From: Candidatus Cloacimonadota bacterium
GTDB taxonomy: Bacteria > Muiribacteriota > UBA6191
DNA length: 64,000 nt
Reading direction: 5' to 3'
Assembly: GCA_023954715.1 (NCBI GenBank)
Contig: JAGSHD010000016.1
Location: 1-64,000, forward strand
Position numbers and translations under genes: made by a program. The notes below the pieces were generated by a model. That model was not told the origin of the DNA. It searched no databases and saw only the letters and a list, made by a program, of their open reading frames with translations. Below, one piece after another: positions 52,345 to 61,564 of this stretch (position 1 is the first letter of the stretch; every line of letters begins with the position of its first letter).

Positions 52345-52941
52345 TCAAGCCGCTATAAAATCAGCAAGTGTCGTATTTTGTTCAATTCGAATGGTATCTC
52401 CTAGGGTTTCCATGTGAAACTCTTCTAGTTTTTCTCTCACTTTTTGAAAGTAGGAACCTATTTTTTCAAATGGCTCTACAGAAACAACTAAGTCCTTAAC
52501 TAATAGTTCTGGCTGCAGGTCACAAATGACATTTCTACCAAAGTTTCTTCCAAGAAACAAAAGGTACTCCATTAGTTTTAGGTGAATTGGAATCGGGTCT
52601 GCATATCCTCCCCAAGCTAGGTCTAATTGTACAGGGCTATCAGCATGGAATTGATAATTTAAGTCTTTATGCCATATGATTAATTCATCATCAAAAATGA
52701 CCCATTCTAAATGGTAAAAGGATAGTTTAGACTCTATTAAGGCTTCGTGTAATGAATGGTTTGCAAGATGGATAGTACCTAATTGTTTTCTAAGAATCTG
52801 GTGAGGTGCAAATAGATGCACTCTTTTATCATATAGACAGGACAGGTAAAAGGCATAACCTTCAATGTCTGTTCGATCAATGTAGGCGTCTACGTATTTT
52901 TCTTGTTTTAGCTCTTTTGGTATCTTGTAAATTTTTGTCAT
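52345..52941 (-). CDS. Unknown cytosolic protein
   Basis: 198 residues from ATG 52941, with GGAG six bases ahead (an in-frame GTG twelve bases upstream overlaps that site). No signal or membrane helix. Segments such as RTDIEGYAFYLSCLYDKRVHL, split by the family-like LSFYHLEWVIFDDELIIWHK and LDLAWGGYADPIPIHLKLM, give an alternating alpha/beta look. The C-terminal helix (SYFQKVREKLEEFHMETLGD) is amphipathic. I recognise no family and no catalytic signature. It stands alone between a terminator and the ppc promoter region. Codon use looks like its neighbours. Confidence 0.65.
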   Translation of the reverse strand: MTKIYKIPKELKQEKYVDAYIDRTDIEGYAFYLSCLYDKRVHLFAPHQILRKQLGTIHLANHSLHEALIESKLSFYHLEWVIFDDELIIWHKDLNYQFHADSPVQLDLAWGGYADPIPIHLKLMEYLLFLGRNFGRNVICDLQPELLVKDLVVSVEPFEKIGSYFQKVREKLEEFHMETLGDTIRIEQNTTLADFIAA

Positions 52942-53093
52942 GGCTTTCTCCACTCATTAGTTTGTTAATTAATTTGATGGGTTTAGATTAAGCCAAATTA
53001 GATATTATTTTTAGATTAAGAATAACTAAATGCCCCCTTTAGAAGAGCTTATATTGGGGGTCATAATTTACTCCGATCTTCTTTAGCTTTTAC

Positions 53094-53121
53094 TTAACTT
53101 TTGCTAGAATGAATTTATACA
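53094..53121 (+). promoter_or_regulatory. Probable ppc promoter
   Basis: TTAACT (53094-53099) and TATACA (53116-53121) with a 16-bp spacer stand about 20 bp before the ATG at 53140. Upstream, CCCCC and GGGGG at about 53031 and 53056 could form a small stem in the same region. Confidence 0.45.
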
Positions 53122-53139
53122 TATAACCCGAGGTTTGCT

Positions 53140-55845
53140 ATGACAAATATTTCTTCTATAGATCAAATTTTTTCTAAAATTGAGTCAGATTTTTCAATAT
53201 TAATACAGTGTTTTTCTAATGTTTTAAAAAGTTTAGGTCAGGCTGATGTAGCAGAGGGCTTGCTTCAAGTTTTAGAGGGGTGCGGCTCTGACAAAAATGA
53301 AGAAAATGAGCAGTTGATTCGAGCAATTTCTATGAGCTTTCACTTTTTAAACATCGTGGAAGAAAATGTTGCCAACCAAGTACATCGATTAACCAATGAC
53401 TCTTTGGCAAATAATTGTGGACCATGGATAGAAAAACTATCAGCTCTACAATTAGAGGGATATGATGTTGAGGAGATAGTAGAGAGATTACGAAAAACTA
53501 TAGTAGAACCTGTATTTACTGCACACCCAACAGAAGCCAAAAGATCAACAGTCATGAGGCATCATCGTGCGCTTTACAAATTACTCGTCAATTTAGAGAA
53601 CCAAATGTGGTCAGAACAAGAGAGACAGGAGTTGTATTGCGACATCGAAGTGATCCTAAAGCAGTTGTGGCTAACTGGTGGCTTAATCGCTCAAAAGCCA
53701 GATGTGTTTACAGAACATAACAATAGCTTGCATTATTTAGGCAGTATACTACCCCAGGCTTTTCGTACTTTTGTATTGCGATTTCAAAAATCATGGAAAA
53801 GCCTAGGATTAAATCAAGACTTTCTTTTTGATGTTGAAAACTATCCATTGATTCGTATGGGCACTTGGATCGGAGGAGATAGAGATGGGAACCCCTACGT
53901 AAGTAGAGAGGTTACCGTAAAAATTATCAAATCATTGAGAAAAAACTCTCTTGAGCTTTATATACAAAGTATTGAAGAGTTAGCCGAAAAATGTAGTTTT
54001 TCACAAGTCTTATTGGGTGAAAAATCTGATTTGAATGACTTGCTACAAGATGAGTTAAAAAAGATTCCTAATAAATATAAAGATGAGATTTTGAGATATC
54101 CAGATGAGCCTTGGAGATGTTTTTGTTATTTAATTTTAGTAAAGTTGGTTCATAAAGAGTTGTTGTATAAGACTTCAGATGATTTGATAAAAGATCTTGT
54201 TAAACTATCAGATTCGTTACTCGATAAGGGTCTTCAAAGTTTTGTGCTTCGTGAGATTATACCTATTTTGTATTTAGTTAGAAGCTTTGGTTTTCATACA
54301 GCAAAATTAGATATTCGACAAAACTCACAAATGCACTCTAATGCTATTGAAAAGTTGTTGGAGCTGTCAGGATATGAAGATAAACAATTTTCCTTATGGA
54401 CAGAGGATAAAAAGAATTACTTTCTCAACGAAGAGTTAAAGATATATAGACCATTTTTACACCCTCGGGTGAAGTTAGATGGCGATTCTTTTACTGTGAT
54501 ATCAGCCTTAAAAGGATTAAACGATGAAATCGAAAACACCTCTATTCATTGTGTAAATTCATTGATAGTTAGTATGACTCATACTAATAGTGATTTATTG
54601 TTAATGTATCTTTTAGCTAGAGAGTCTGGCTTATTGCGAAGTGGTGACAAGGGTTTATATCTTCCGGTACAAGTTGTACCTCTTTTTGAAACGATTAGCG
54701 ATTTAAAGAATAGTGTAAGTGTTATGTCTGCATATTTAAGTCATCCTATTGTTTTGAGGAGCCTAGAGTTTCATAAGCGTATTAATCATAGTGATAAGTT
54801 AATACAAGATGTAATGATTGGGTATAGCGATAGTTGTAAAGATGGAGGCATTTTAGCAAGTCAATGGAATGTATACTGCACTCAAAGAGACTTAATAAAG
54901 TTAGGTAACGAAATAGGAGTAACTTTTCGTTTTTTTCACGGACGAGGCGGTACAATTAGTAGAGGTGCTGGACCTACGGACCGATTTTTAGAGGCATTAC
55001 CACAAGGAAGTCTCTACGGAGGATTTCGTTTAACAGAACAAGGAGAAAGCATTGCCCAAAAGTACGGAAGCCCAACAACAGCTGTTTATAATATTGAGAT
55101 GATGGCTGCTAGTATAACCAGTGTAAATAATAAGTTACAAAAAGTAAGCTCCATCGATAATGACTTAGATAGCTTGATGGATTTTTTATCCACTAAAAGT
55201 AAGGATAAATATAGATCATTTTTAGAGCACCCCAAGTTTATTGAATATTATCATCATACTACTCCTTTAGATATTATTGAGGAGTGTAATATGGGATCGA
55301 GGCCAACTAGGCGAAAGGGAGTTAAAAGTTTAGATGATTTACGAGCTATCCCTTGGGTATTCTCTTGGAATCAAAGTCGCTATTATTTACCAGGTTGGTT
55401 TGGAGTAGGTACAGCACTAAAATCTTTGAAAGAAGATGACATAGATTTATATAATAGTTTTGTTGAGTGTTTGAAGTCGAATAAATTTCTTCGTTATGTT
55501 TTTTTAAATATAGAGACTAGTAGTGCCAGTGCTGATGTAGATATAATGTCATTATATGCATCATTAGTAGAAGATGAAATGGTTCGAAATCAGATGCTTG
55601 GAATAGTAATAGATGAATATAAATTATTACAAGAAATGCTAGAAGAGGTATTTGGCTCTAGCTATAAAAATAGAAGACCAAAACTAGAAAAAACCTTAGG
55701 ACTCAGAAAAAATCTTTTAGCCCAATTACATAAGATGCAGGTAATTGATCTTAAAGATTATCGAAAAAGTGGGAGTAGGGATACCCTTGTTCGCTTGTTA
55801 TTAAGTATTAATGCTATAGCTGGTGGGGAGAGGACTACGGGGTAA
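53140..55845 (+). CDS. ppc: Phosphoenolpyruvate carboxylase
   Basis: 901 residues, the normal bacterial length. Catalytic histidine His129 in VFTAHPTEAKRST, GGDRDGNPYVSREV (PEP/bicarbonate site), FGFHTAKLDIRQNS, MIGYSDSCKDGGILASQWNV, the catalytic FFHGRGGTISRG (His600, Arg602) and the C-terminal end ..INAIAGGERTTG with the terminal glycine needed for activity. It fixes bicarbonate onto PEP to make oxaloacetate. A metabolic housekeeping gene lying between accessory-type polysaccharide genes; it has its own promoter and no close neighbours. Confidence 0.97.
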   Translation: MTNISSIDQIFSKIESDFSILIQCFSNVLKSLGQADVAEGLLQVLEGCGSDKNEENEQLIRAISMSFHFLNIVEENVANQVHRLTNDSLANNCGPWIEKLSALQLEGYDVEEIVERLRKTIVEPVFTAHPTEAKRSTVMRHHRALYKLLVNLENQMWSEQERQELYCDIEVILKQLWLTGGLIAQKPDVFTEHNNSLHYLGSILPQAFRTFVLRFQKSWKSLGLNQDFLFDVENYPLIRMGTWIGGDRDGNPYVSREVTVKIIKSLRKNSLELYIQSIEELAEKCSFSQVLLGEKSDLNDLLQDELKKIPNKYKDEILRYPDEPWRCFCYLILVKLVHKELLYKTSDDLIKDLVKLSDSLLDKGLQSFVLREIIPILYLVRSFGFHTAKLDIRQNSQMHSNAIEKLLELSGYEDKQFSLWTEDKKNYFLNEELKIYRPFLHPRVKLDGDSFTVISALKGLNDEIENTSIHCVNSLIVSMTHTNSDLLLMYLLARESGLLRSGDKGLYLPVQVVPLFETISDLKNSVSVMSAYLSHPIVLRSLEFHKRINHSDKLIQDVMIGYSDSCKDGGILASQWNVYCTQRDLIKLGNEIGVTFRFFHGRGGTISRGAGPTDRFLEALPQGSLYGGFRLTEQGESIAQKYGSPTTAVYNIEMMAASITSVNNKLQKVSSIDNDLDSLMDFLSTKSKDKYRSFLEHPKFIEYYHHTTPLDIIEECNMGSRPTRRKGVKSLDDLRAIPWVFSWNQSRYYLPGWFGVGTALKSLKEDDIDLYNSFVECLKSNKFLRYVFLNIETSSASADVDIMSLYASLVEDEMVRNQMLGIVIDEYKLLQEMLEEVFGSSYKNRRPKLEKTLGLRKNLLAQLHKMQVIDLKDYRKSGSRDTLVRLLLSINAIAGGERTTG

Positions 55846-55939
55846 GTAGTTAGTAATTTTGGAGGGTGTGGTATTTAGTTACTTCGATGGTGCTAATTGT
55901 ATATGGTACACTTTCGCAGTTTAGGGTTTTTTTTGATGC

Positions 55940-55962
55940 GGTTTAGCTCACTATCATCTTTT
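55940..55962 (+). repeat. Dispersed repeat R3, copy 2
   Basis: GGTTTAGCTCACTATCATCT plus three bases, 21 of 23 positions equal to 49439-49461; the CAGTTT and TTGAT upstream are also shared. Confidence 0.55.
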
Positions 55963-56018
55963 GGTCTTTTTGCTTATCTCGAGTAGTAAATTACACTTCG
56001 AACGCAATAAGACCAAAA
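55959..56018. repeat. 15-bp inverted repeat after ppc
   Basis: TTTTGGTCTTTTTGC (55959-55973) pairs with GCAATAAGACCAAAA (56004-56018) with one mismatch and a 30-nt loop. It may serve as the transcription end of ppc or be part of a mobile element. No U-run follows on the plus strand. Confidence 0.5.
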
Positions 56019-56112
56019 TATGGCGATGATCTGAAAGCTGGGTAAAATCTGGGTCTATTGGAGAACTAATATATTTGGGCAGAGAGGTTCTAGATAGACA
56101 GCCTTCAATTTA

Positions 56113-56136
56113 GTCTAAACAAGTCCTTGTTTAGAC
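56113..56136. repeat. Perfect 11-bp palindrome
   Basis: GTCTAAACAAG and CTTGTTTAGAC are exact inverted copies separated by only 2 bases (TC). A perfect 22-base match with a minimal spacer is unusual; it resembles a dimeric regulator site or an element end. The nearest gene start is far away, which argues against a simple operator. Confidence 0.6.
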
Positions 56137-56161
56137 ATATAATTTGGTCAACTTTTATACT

Positions 56162-56181
56162 GAAATGGAGAAATCTAGAGA
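56162..56181 (+). repeat. Dispersed repeat R4, copy 2
   Basis: GAAATGGAGAAATCTAGAGA corresponds to 49611-49630 with three changes. Confidence 0.5.
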
Positions 56182-56203
56182 TAATGTTTAACCAAAATTT
56201 TAT

Positions 56204-56554
56204 CTAAGTATCTTCTCTATTGTAGTCATCTTCATAGCGAATAATATCGTCTTCACCAAAATAACTGCCTGTTTGAACTTCAATGATCTCAACTATTTGA
56301 TCGGTTTTGTTCTCTAAACGATGTTTGGTGCCTACTGGAATAAAAGTGCTTTCTCCAACTTGGTAGTCTTTGATTGAGTCATCAAGCCAAATAGTAGCTG
56401 TACCTTGGACAACTGTCCAATTTTCGGAGCGTTTTTTATGGCTTTGCAAACTGAGTCGTTGATTGGGTTGTACTGTGATAGTTTTTACCTTAGTAAAGTT
56501 AGTATCATAAAGGTGGGTAAAACTTCCCCAAGGTCTAGTTTCTGAATAGTTCAT
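56204..56554 (-). CDS. Mannose-6-phosphate isomerase type II-like cupin
   Basis: 116 residues from ATG 56554, with AGGA ahead. It matches the C-terminal cupin of bifunctional GMP/PMI enzymes: ETRPWGSFTHLYD at the start, VQPNQRLSLQSHKKRSENWT with metal His, TIWLDDSIKDYQVGESTFIP and GTKHRLENKTDQIVEIIEVQ. It probably isomerises fructose-6-phosphate and mannose-6-phosphate. The guanylyltransferase half is absent. It follows fcl and gmd on the same strand, so it could feed GDP-mannose production for GDP-fucose. Its start lies 18 bp past the fcl stop. Confidence 0.85.
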   Translation of the reverse strand: MNYSETRPWGSFTHLYDTNFTKVKTITVQPNQRLSLQSHKKRSENWTVVQGTATIWLDDSIKDYQVGESTFIPVGTKHRLENKTDQIVEIIEVQTGSYFGEDDIIRYEDDYNREDT

Positions 56555-56571
56555 TTGTAATCCTGTTTGTA

Positions 56572-57498
56572 TTATTTTTTTATGTTTTGATAGTTGTCTA
56601 AAAACCATTGATAAGATTTTTCGATTCCATCTTGCAGAGAAGTTTTAGCTTTCCAGCCTAATTTATTAATTTTATCTACATTCAGTAGCTTACGGGGGGT
56701 CCCGTCTGGTTTACTTGTGTCCCATATGATTTCACCAGTAAATCCAATAATTTCTCGTATTGAATTGGCTAGTTCTTTAATCGTAACATCTTGGCCTGTA
56801 CCAATATTAACAAGACCTTTTTCATTATATTTTTCCATTAAAAAAACGCAGGCTTCGGCCATATCATCTACATAAAGAAACTCTCTTTTAGGTGAGCCTG
56901 TACCCCAAAGAGTTACCTCTTTTTCATTTTGTACTTTAGCAAGATGAAACTTATGAATCATGGCAGGTAAAACGTGGGAGTTTTCTAGGTGAAAGTTATC
57001 TCTTGGGCCATAAAGATTTGTAGGCATACAAGAAATAAAGTTACTGCCATATTGCTCTCTATAAGAGTCACATGTCATTATACCAGCAATTTTTGCGATA
57101 GCATATGCATCATTAGTTTCTTCAAGTTTACCTGTTAACAGGTCACTCTCAGACATTGGTTGAGGACAATTTTTTGGATAAATACAAGAAGAGCCTAAGA
57201 ACAAAAGTTTTTCGACACCAGATTTGTATGCGTTATGTATAATGTTATTTTGGATCATTAAATTTTCATATATAAAGTCAGCTTTTTGGGTCTTATTGGC
57301 TAAAATACCGCCTACTTTAGCCGCGGCGAGGTATACTTCTGAAGGTTTTTCAGTTTCAAAGAAGATTTGTACATCACTTTGAACTTGTAGATTAAGTTCT
57401 TGTCGAGTTTTTTGAATCAAGTGATTGTCAGATAGTTGCTCAGATATTGCAGAACCAACCAATCCTCTATGTCCTGCTACAAATATTTTTTTTGTCAT
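56572..57498 (-). CDS. fcl: GDP-L-fucose synthase
   Basis: 308 residues. Motifs: FVAGHRGLVGSAISEQL (NADP binding), LAAAKVGGILANKTQKADFI, LFLGSSCIYPKNCPQPM, YAIAKIAGIMTCDSYREQYG (YxxxK) and MPTNLYGPRDNFHLENSHVL. It epimerises and reduces GDP-4-keto-6-deoxymannose to GDP-L-fucose. It starts 3 bp after the gmd stop, as in most gmd-fcl pairs. Length is normal. Confidence 0.95.
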   Translation of the reverse strand: MTKKIFVAGHRGLVGSAISEQLSDNHLIQKTRQELNLQVQSDVQIFFETEKPSEVYLAAAKVGGILANKTQKADFIYENLMIQNNIIHNAYKSGVEKLLFLGSSCIYPKNCPQPMSESDLLTGKLEETNDAYAIAKIAGIMTCDSYREQYGSNFISCMPTNLYGPRDNFHLENSHVLPAMIHKFHLAKVQNEKEVTLWGTGSPKREFLYVDDMAEACVFLMEKYNEKGLVNIGTGQDVTIKELANSIREIIGFTGEIIWDTSKPDGTPRKLLNVDKINKLGWKAKTSLQDGIEKSYQWFLDNYQNIKK

Positions 57499-57501
57499 TT
57501 T

Positions 57502-58590
57502 TTACTCGAATTGGTCGAAAATTTGGTAGCCCTGTTTTTTTAGGATAGCAGTCTTTTTTGCTTCAGCTAAATCATGATCCATCATATCTTTTAAAAGGCT
57601 TTCTAGATTATGTTTGGGAGTCCAACCGAGCTTGGTATTAGACTTCGTTGGATCCCCAATCAAAAGGTCAACCTCAGTAGGTCTAAAGTATCGCGGATCC
57701 ACTTCTACGATTACTTTACCGGTTTCTTCACAGAGACCTTTTTCATCTACGCCTTCACCTTCCCATTGCAGAGATATACCAGCTTCTTTAAAAGCTAAAT
57801 TTACAAACTTTCTAACTGTATGAGTCTCTCCAGTTGCTATAACATAATCCTCAGGTTTTTCCTGTTGCAGTATCAACCACATGGCTTCTACATAGTCTTC
57901 AGCATGTCCCCAATCACGTTGAGAGTTTAGGTTACCTAGATAGAGTTTTTCTTGTAAGCCATGTTTAATTCGAGCAGCTGCCATTGTTATTTTACGGGTA
58001 ACAAAGGTTTCACCTCTTCTTGGGGATTCATGGTTAAATAGAATTCCGTTACATCCATAAATGTTGTATGCTTCGCGATAATTAACGGTAATCCAATAGG
58101 CATACATCTTTGCAACAGCATAAGGAGACCTTGGATAAAAAGGAGTTTTTTCGGATTGTGGAACTTCTTGAACTAATCCATATAACTCCGATGTAGAAGC
58201 TTGATAGATCCTAGTTTTCTTTTCTAGTTTTAAAATCCGGATAGCTTCTAACAGACGAAGAGTACCAGTACCATCACAATTAGCTACATATTCAGGAGTG
58301 TCAAATGAAACTTTAACATGAGACATTGCTCCCAAATTGTAAATTTCATCTGGTTGAACTTCTTGGATGATTCTAATTAAATTAGTAGAGTCGCTTAGGT
58401 CTCCATAATGTAGAATGAGATTTCTTTTAGAAATATGAGGGTCTTGATATAAGTGATCTATTCTACTTGTATTGAAAGAAGAAGATCTTCTTTTAATTCC
58501 GTGTACTATGTAGTTTTTTTTTAGGAGTAGTTCGGCTAGATATGATCCATCTTGGCCTGTGATTCCTGTAATTAGTGCTGTTTTTTGCAT
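57502..58590 (-). CDS. gmd: GDP-mannose 4,6-dehydratase
   Basis: 362 residues. Motifs: [84 protein letters not shown] and [18 protein letters not shown]. It converts GDP-mannose to GDP-4-keto-6-deoxymannose, the first step to GDP-fucose. It ends 3 bp before fcl, and the rfbH-like gene is joined to it directly, so the CDP- and GDP-sugar genes form one long minus-strand operon. Confidence 0.96.
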   Translation of the reverse strand: MQKTALITGITGQDGSYLAELLLKKNYIVHGIKRRSSSFNTSRIDHLYQDPHISKRNLILHYGDLSDSTNLIRIIQEVQPDEIYNLGAMSHVKVSFDTPEYVANCDGTGTLRLLEAIRILKLEKKTRIYQASTSELYGLVQEVPQSEKTPFYPRSPYAVAKMYAYWITVNYREAYNIYGCNGILFNHESPRRGETFVTRKITMAAARIKHGLQEKLYLGNLNSQRDWGHAEDYVEAMWLILQQEKPEDYVIATGETHTVRKFVNLAFKEAGISLQWEGEGVDEKGLCEETGKVIVEVDPRYFRPTEVDLLIGDPTKSNTKLGWTPKHNLESLLKDMMDHDLAEAKKTAILKKQGYQIFDQFE

Positions 58591-60150
58591 TTAGTTCTCC
58601 TCATTTTGAATGAATTCATCAAATTTAGAAAGAATGTAAGAGATTTTCTCTTCAGTCATACCAGGATATACTCCAATCCAAAAAGCTGAATTCATTATCA
58701 GATCTGTGTTTTTAAGACTACTTGCAACTCTATAGTCTTTATCAATTTTCAAGCTATCAAACAGAGGCTGTCTTAGCATATTACCACCAAATAATGTTCG
58801 AGTTTGAATTTTATTTTTTTCTAAGAATTTAGATAAATCTGTTCTAGAAAAACTTGTATCATTTTTTACAATTATAAGAAATCCAAACCAAGAAGGAGAT
58901 GCATGTTCAGTAGCAGAAGGGAGTAGGAAGTATTTATCATACTTTTCTAATCCCTCAATTAATAAATCGAAGTTTTCTATACGTCTTTGAGAAAAGTGCT
59001 CTAATTTATCTAGTTGAGCACACCCAATAGCAGCTTGCATATCTGTGGCTTTTAAATTATATCCAAAATGAGAATAAATATATTTATGGTCATATCCTTC
59101 TGGTAAACTCCCAAAGCTTTGAGAGAATCTTTTACCACAAGTGTTATCTTTACCGCTTGGGCACCAACAGTCTCTACCCCAGTCCCTAATACTCATCAAT
59201 ATACTATTTAGTTCATCATTAGACGTATAAACTGCACCACCTTCTCCCATAGTTAAATGATGTGGAGGATAAAAACTACTAGTTGCGATATCGCCAAAAG
59301 TACCAGTTAACTTTCCTTGATACTTACTCCCAAGAGCATCACAGTTATCCTCAATCAGCCACAGGTTATTGTCAGTACAAAATTGTTTAACTGCGCTAAC
59401 ATCAAAAGGGTTACCAAGACTGTGAGCTATCATAACGGCCTTCGTTTTGCTACTTAATGCGTTTTGTAAAAGGCTAGGATCAATATTTGCATTTTCAGTT
59501 TTAATATCAACAAAAACTGGTATTGCCCCATATTGAACGATTGGAGCTATTGTAGTTGGAAAGCCCGCTGCAACAGTTATAACCTCGTCCCCACGAAGAA
59601 CTTGTCGATTCTTTAATCTGGGGGAGGTAAGTGCCATAAATGCTAAAAGATTAGCGGATGAACCAGAATTTACTAAGAGTGTATATTTTGCACCTACAAT
59701 CTCTGAGAACTTTTTTTCAAATTGCTTGGAGTATTTCCCGTATGTTAACCAAAAGTCTAGAGAAGAGTCTACTAGATTAGTAAGTTCGTTTGAGTCAAAC
59801 ACTCTACCAGCATAATTCACTGGAGTTCGATTGGGTATGAATTTTTGATTTAGTTTAGTTTGGTGAACATTAATATAATATTTTTGAGTTCTTGCGAGAA
59901 TTATATTTTTGTATACTTTATTTAATTTAATATCGGAAATTGTTTCAAGTTTAAGAGAAGGCTCAAACTGATCTGCCCAAAAAGTTCGCCCAACACAAAT
60001 GTATAGTGCCTCGCCTTTGATGTTTATTTCAATATCAAAAGGGGAAGAAGATTCTGTTGCTATTTTTAAATACTCATTTTCCGTAGGTGTTGAATCTGTA
60101 ACTAAGAAATATGAATGGTTTGAAGTAATTATAGAGCCGTTATGTATCAT
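58591..60150 (-). CDS. rfbH: CDP-4-keto-6-deoxyglucose 3-dehydrase (E1) with N-terminal extension
   Basis: 519 residues; the usual enzyme has about 437. From about residue 110 the sequence follows DdhC/RfbH closely: VNYAGRVFDSNELTNLVDSS, NSGSSANLLAFMALTSPRL and GDEVITVAAGFPTTIAPIVQ. Diagnostic points: FYPPHHLTMGEGGAV, where His297 stands in place of the PLP-binding lysine of ordinary DegT aminotransferases, and DWGRDCWCPSGKDNTCGKRF with the cysteines of the [2Fe-2S] centre. It removes the 3-OH of CDP-4-keto-6-deoxyglucose. The first about 90 residues (IHNGSIITSNHSYFLV..., SPFDIEINIKGEALYICVGR) are additional and beta-rich. The reductase partner E3 (DdhD) is not in the window. Confidence 0.92.
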   Translation of the reverse strand: MIHNGSIITSNHSYFLVTDSTPTENEYLKIATESSSPFDIEINIKGEALYICVGRTFWADQFEPSLKLETISDIKLNKVYKNIILARTQKYYINVHQTKLNQKFIPNRTPVNYAGRVFDSNELTNLVDSSLDFWLTYGKYSKQFEKKFSEIVGAKYTLLVNSGSSANLLAFMALTSPRLKNRQVLRGDEVITVAAGFPTTIAPIVQYGAIPVFVDIKTENANIDPSLLQNALSSKTKAVMIAHSLGNPFDVSAVKQFCTDNNLWLIEDNCDALGSKYQGKLTGTFGDIATSSFYPPHHLTMGEGGAVYTSNDELNSILMSIRDWGRDCWCPSGKDNTCGKRFSQSFGSLPEGYDHKYIYSHFGYNLKATDMQAAIGCAQLDKLEHFSQRRIENFDLLIEGLEKYDKYFLLPSATEHASPSWFGFLIIVKNDTSFSRTDLSKFLEKNKIQTRTLFGGNMLRQPLFDSLKIDKDYRVASSLKNTDLIMNSAFWIGVYPGMTEEKISYILSKFDEFIQNEEN

Positions 60151-60159
60151 AAAATTATC

Positions 60160-61023
60160 CTATAGAATTGATTGAATTCCTGTTTTTAAGGTGATTGTAC
60201 TTTTCCAGTTAGGTACTAGTTCTTCTGGAGTCCAAGGAACCATAATTTCGTTCTCTCGGTAGGGTTTTTTCCCCCAATTTATTTTAAGTTTTGATTTAGA
60301 AACTTCTTCAAATATCGATGCTACTTCTTTTAGCTTAAGTCTGTTCATAGAACAAATTCCGTAAGTTTTACTTTGGTATTTTTCTGAATTTTCTGCTAAT
60401 AGACCTACCATGGTCGAGAAGGCATTTACTATATCGTCTATGTGGGTGAAATCAACAATCTGCTCTCCAGGAGACATGTCAAGAGAAGAGTTTTCCGCGA
60501 TGAGATTTTTCCAAAGATTGAAGATCTTAGGTCGAGTGTCATTTGGTCCATAAGTATCGTTAAGTCTCAGATTAACTACTGTAAACGATGATTTATAATA
60601 CTCAAGGATAGATTCAAAAGCCTCTTTGGTAGCAGCATATAAATTAGCTGGTTTATAAGTCTGAGAATGACAGTTTTGCCAAAATGTACCAACGTTAATA
60701 AACCATTTAACTTTTGCTATTTTAGCTGCTTCAGCTATTTTTAGTCCAAGTAGTAAGTTTGAGTCAATCAATCTTGGAAGGTCTTCAGAAGTGTGTTGGC
60801 TTAAAAAGCATGTAGCTAAATGGATGACACCATCAACACTATCCATTTCTTCACTTATTTGTTTAGCATCAAGATTAGAGGAAATATACTGTAAATTATC
60901 GTGTGTAGCGAGCGGTTGACGTCCTCTAGTTAGAAGAAGTAGTTTATAATTTTGATGTAACAATGTGGCTACTAAAGATGAGCCAATAAATCCTGTAGAT
61001 CCGGTAATCATTAAAGTTTTCAT
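60160..61023 (-). CDS. NAD(P)-dependent sugar 4-reductase (AscF/RfbJ-like)
   Basis: 287 residues from ATG 61023, one base after the stop of the epimerase gene (a TTG 18 bases upstream is less likely). Extended SDR fold: MITGSTGFIGSSLVATLL binds the cofactor, VDGVIHLATCF is strand 4, and ANLYAATKEAFESILEYY is the YxxxK site. RLNDTYGPNDTRPKIFNL and GEQIVDFTHIDDIVNAFSTM are typical of CDP-abequose, paratose and ascarylose reductases. Position between an RmlC-like epimerase and rfbH favours an AscF-type enzyme that reduces the 4-keto group. The alternative is abequose or paratose synthase (RfbJ/RfbS). Confidence 0.75.
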   Translation of the reverse strand: MKTLMITGSTGFIGSSLVATLLHQNYKLLLLTRGRQPLATHDNLQYISSNLDAKQISEEMDSVDGVIHLATCFLSQHTSEDLPRLIDSNLLLGLKIAEAAKIAKVKWFINVGTFWQNCHSQTYKPANLYAATKEAFESILEYYKSSFTVVNLRLNDTYGPNDTRPKIFNLWKNLIAENSSLDMSPGEQIVDFTHIDDIVNAFSTMVGLLAENSEKYQSKTYGICSMNRLKLKEVASIFEEVSKSKLKINWGKKPYRENEIMVPWTPEELVPNWKSTITLKTGIQSIL

Positions 61024-61024
61024 A

Positions 61025-61564
61025 TTAGAAAGGGGAGTCAAACTCTTGTAGCGTGGTAAAATTCGAATCGCGCTCAGATAAATTAGGATTTTCGATAGGC
61101 CAGTTAAAACTTATAGACGAATATAGAATGCCATCATCAGATACAGAAGAATAACAGCTGGAAACTAAATAGCTTACAATAGTATTATCTTCTTCACTAA
61201 GGAATCCATGTGCGAAGCCAGATGGTATATATAGGCTATGTGAATTTTGTTGAGACAATTCAAAAGACTCCGACATTAAATATGTTTTAGACTCTTTACG
61301 TAAATCAACGATGACATCCAGAATAGAACCATTTAATACAGATACCAATTTAGCATGATCATTAGGAGGATTTTGAAAGTGCATGCCTCTAATTACTCCC
61401 TTTTTTGAGTGGGAGTAGTAATATTCATCAAAGCTTGTTATTATTTTTTTCTCGATATAAGCTTCAGAATTATAAGGTTTTACGAATACTCCACGAGAGT
61501 CTTGGTGTATTGGGGGTTTAATAAGATAAACACCTTCAAATTTAGTGGCTGTTATTGTGTCCAT
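61025..61564 (-). CDS. RmlC-fold sugar nucleotide 5-epimerase (AscE-like)
   Basis: 179 residues, RmlC family but clearly different from the rfbC at 46.9 kb. Motifs: IHQDSRGVFVKPYNSEAYI, YYYSHSKKGVIRGMHFQNPP with the catalytic His, LNGSILDVIVDLRKESKTYL and YIPSGFAHGFLSEEDNTIVS. Located between rfbG and a 4-reductase, it probably acts on the CDP-linked 4-keto sugar, as AscE does on the 3,6-dideoxy intermediate. Its start overlaps rfbG by 13 bp. A role on dTDP sugars cannot be excluded. Confidence 0.8.
   Translation of the reverse strand: MDTITATKFEGVYLIKPPIHQDSRGVFVKPYNSEAYIEKKIITSFDEYYYSHSKKGVIRGMHFQNPPNDHAKLVSVLNGSILDVIVDLRKESKTYLMSESFELSQQNSHSLYIPSGFAHGFLSEEDNTIVSYLVSSCYSSVSDDGILYSSISFNWPIENPNLSERDSNFTTLQEFDSPF

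Larger units (their letters stand above)
55846..56203. other. 358-bp intergenic region with repeats and palindromes
   Basis: Between ppc and the convergent cupin gene. It contains repeats R3 and R4 in the same order as the 49.4-kb gap, a long inverted repeat (55959-56018) and a perfect 24-bp palindrome (56113-56136). No coding frame stands out. The region appears to be a second, diverged copy of the element in the galE-wecB gap with new insertions. Confidence 0.55.
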
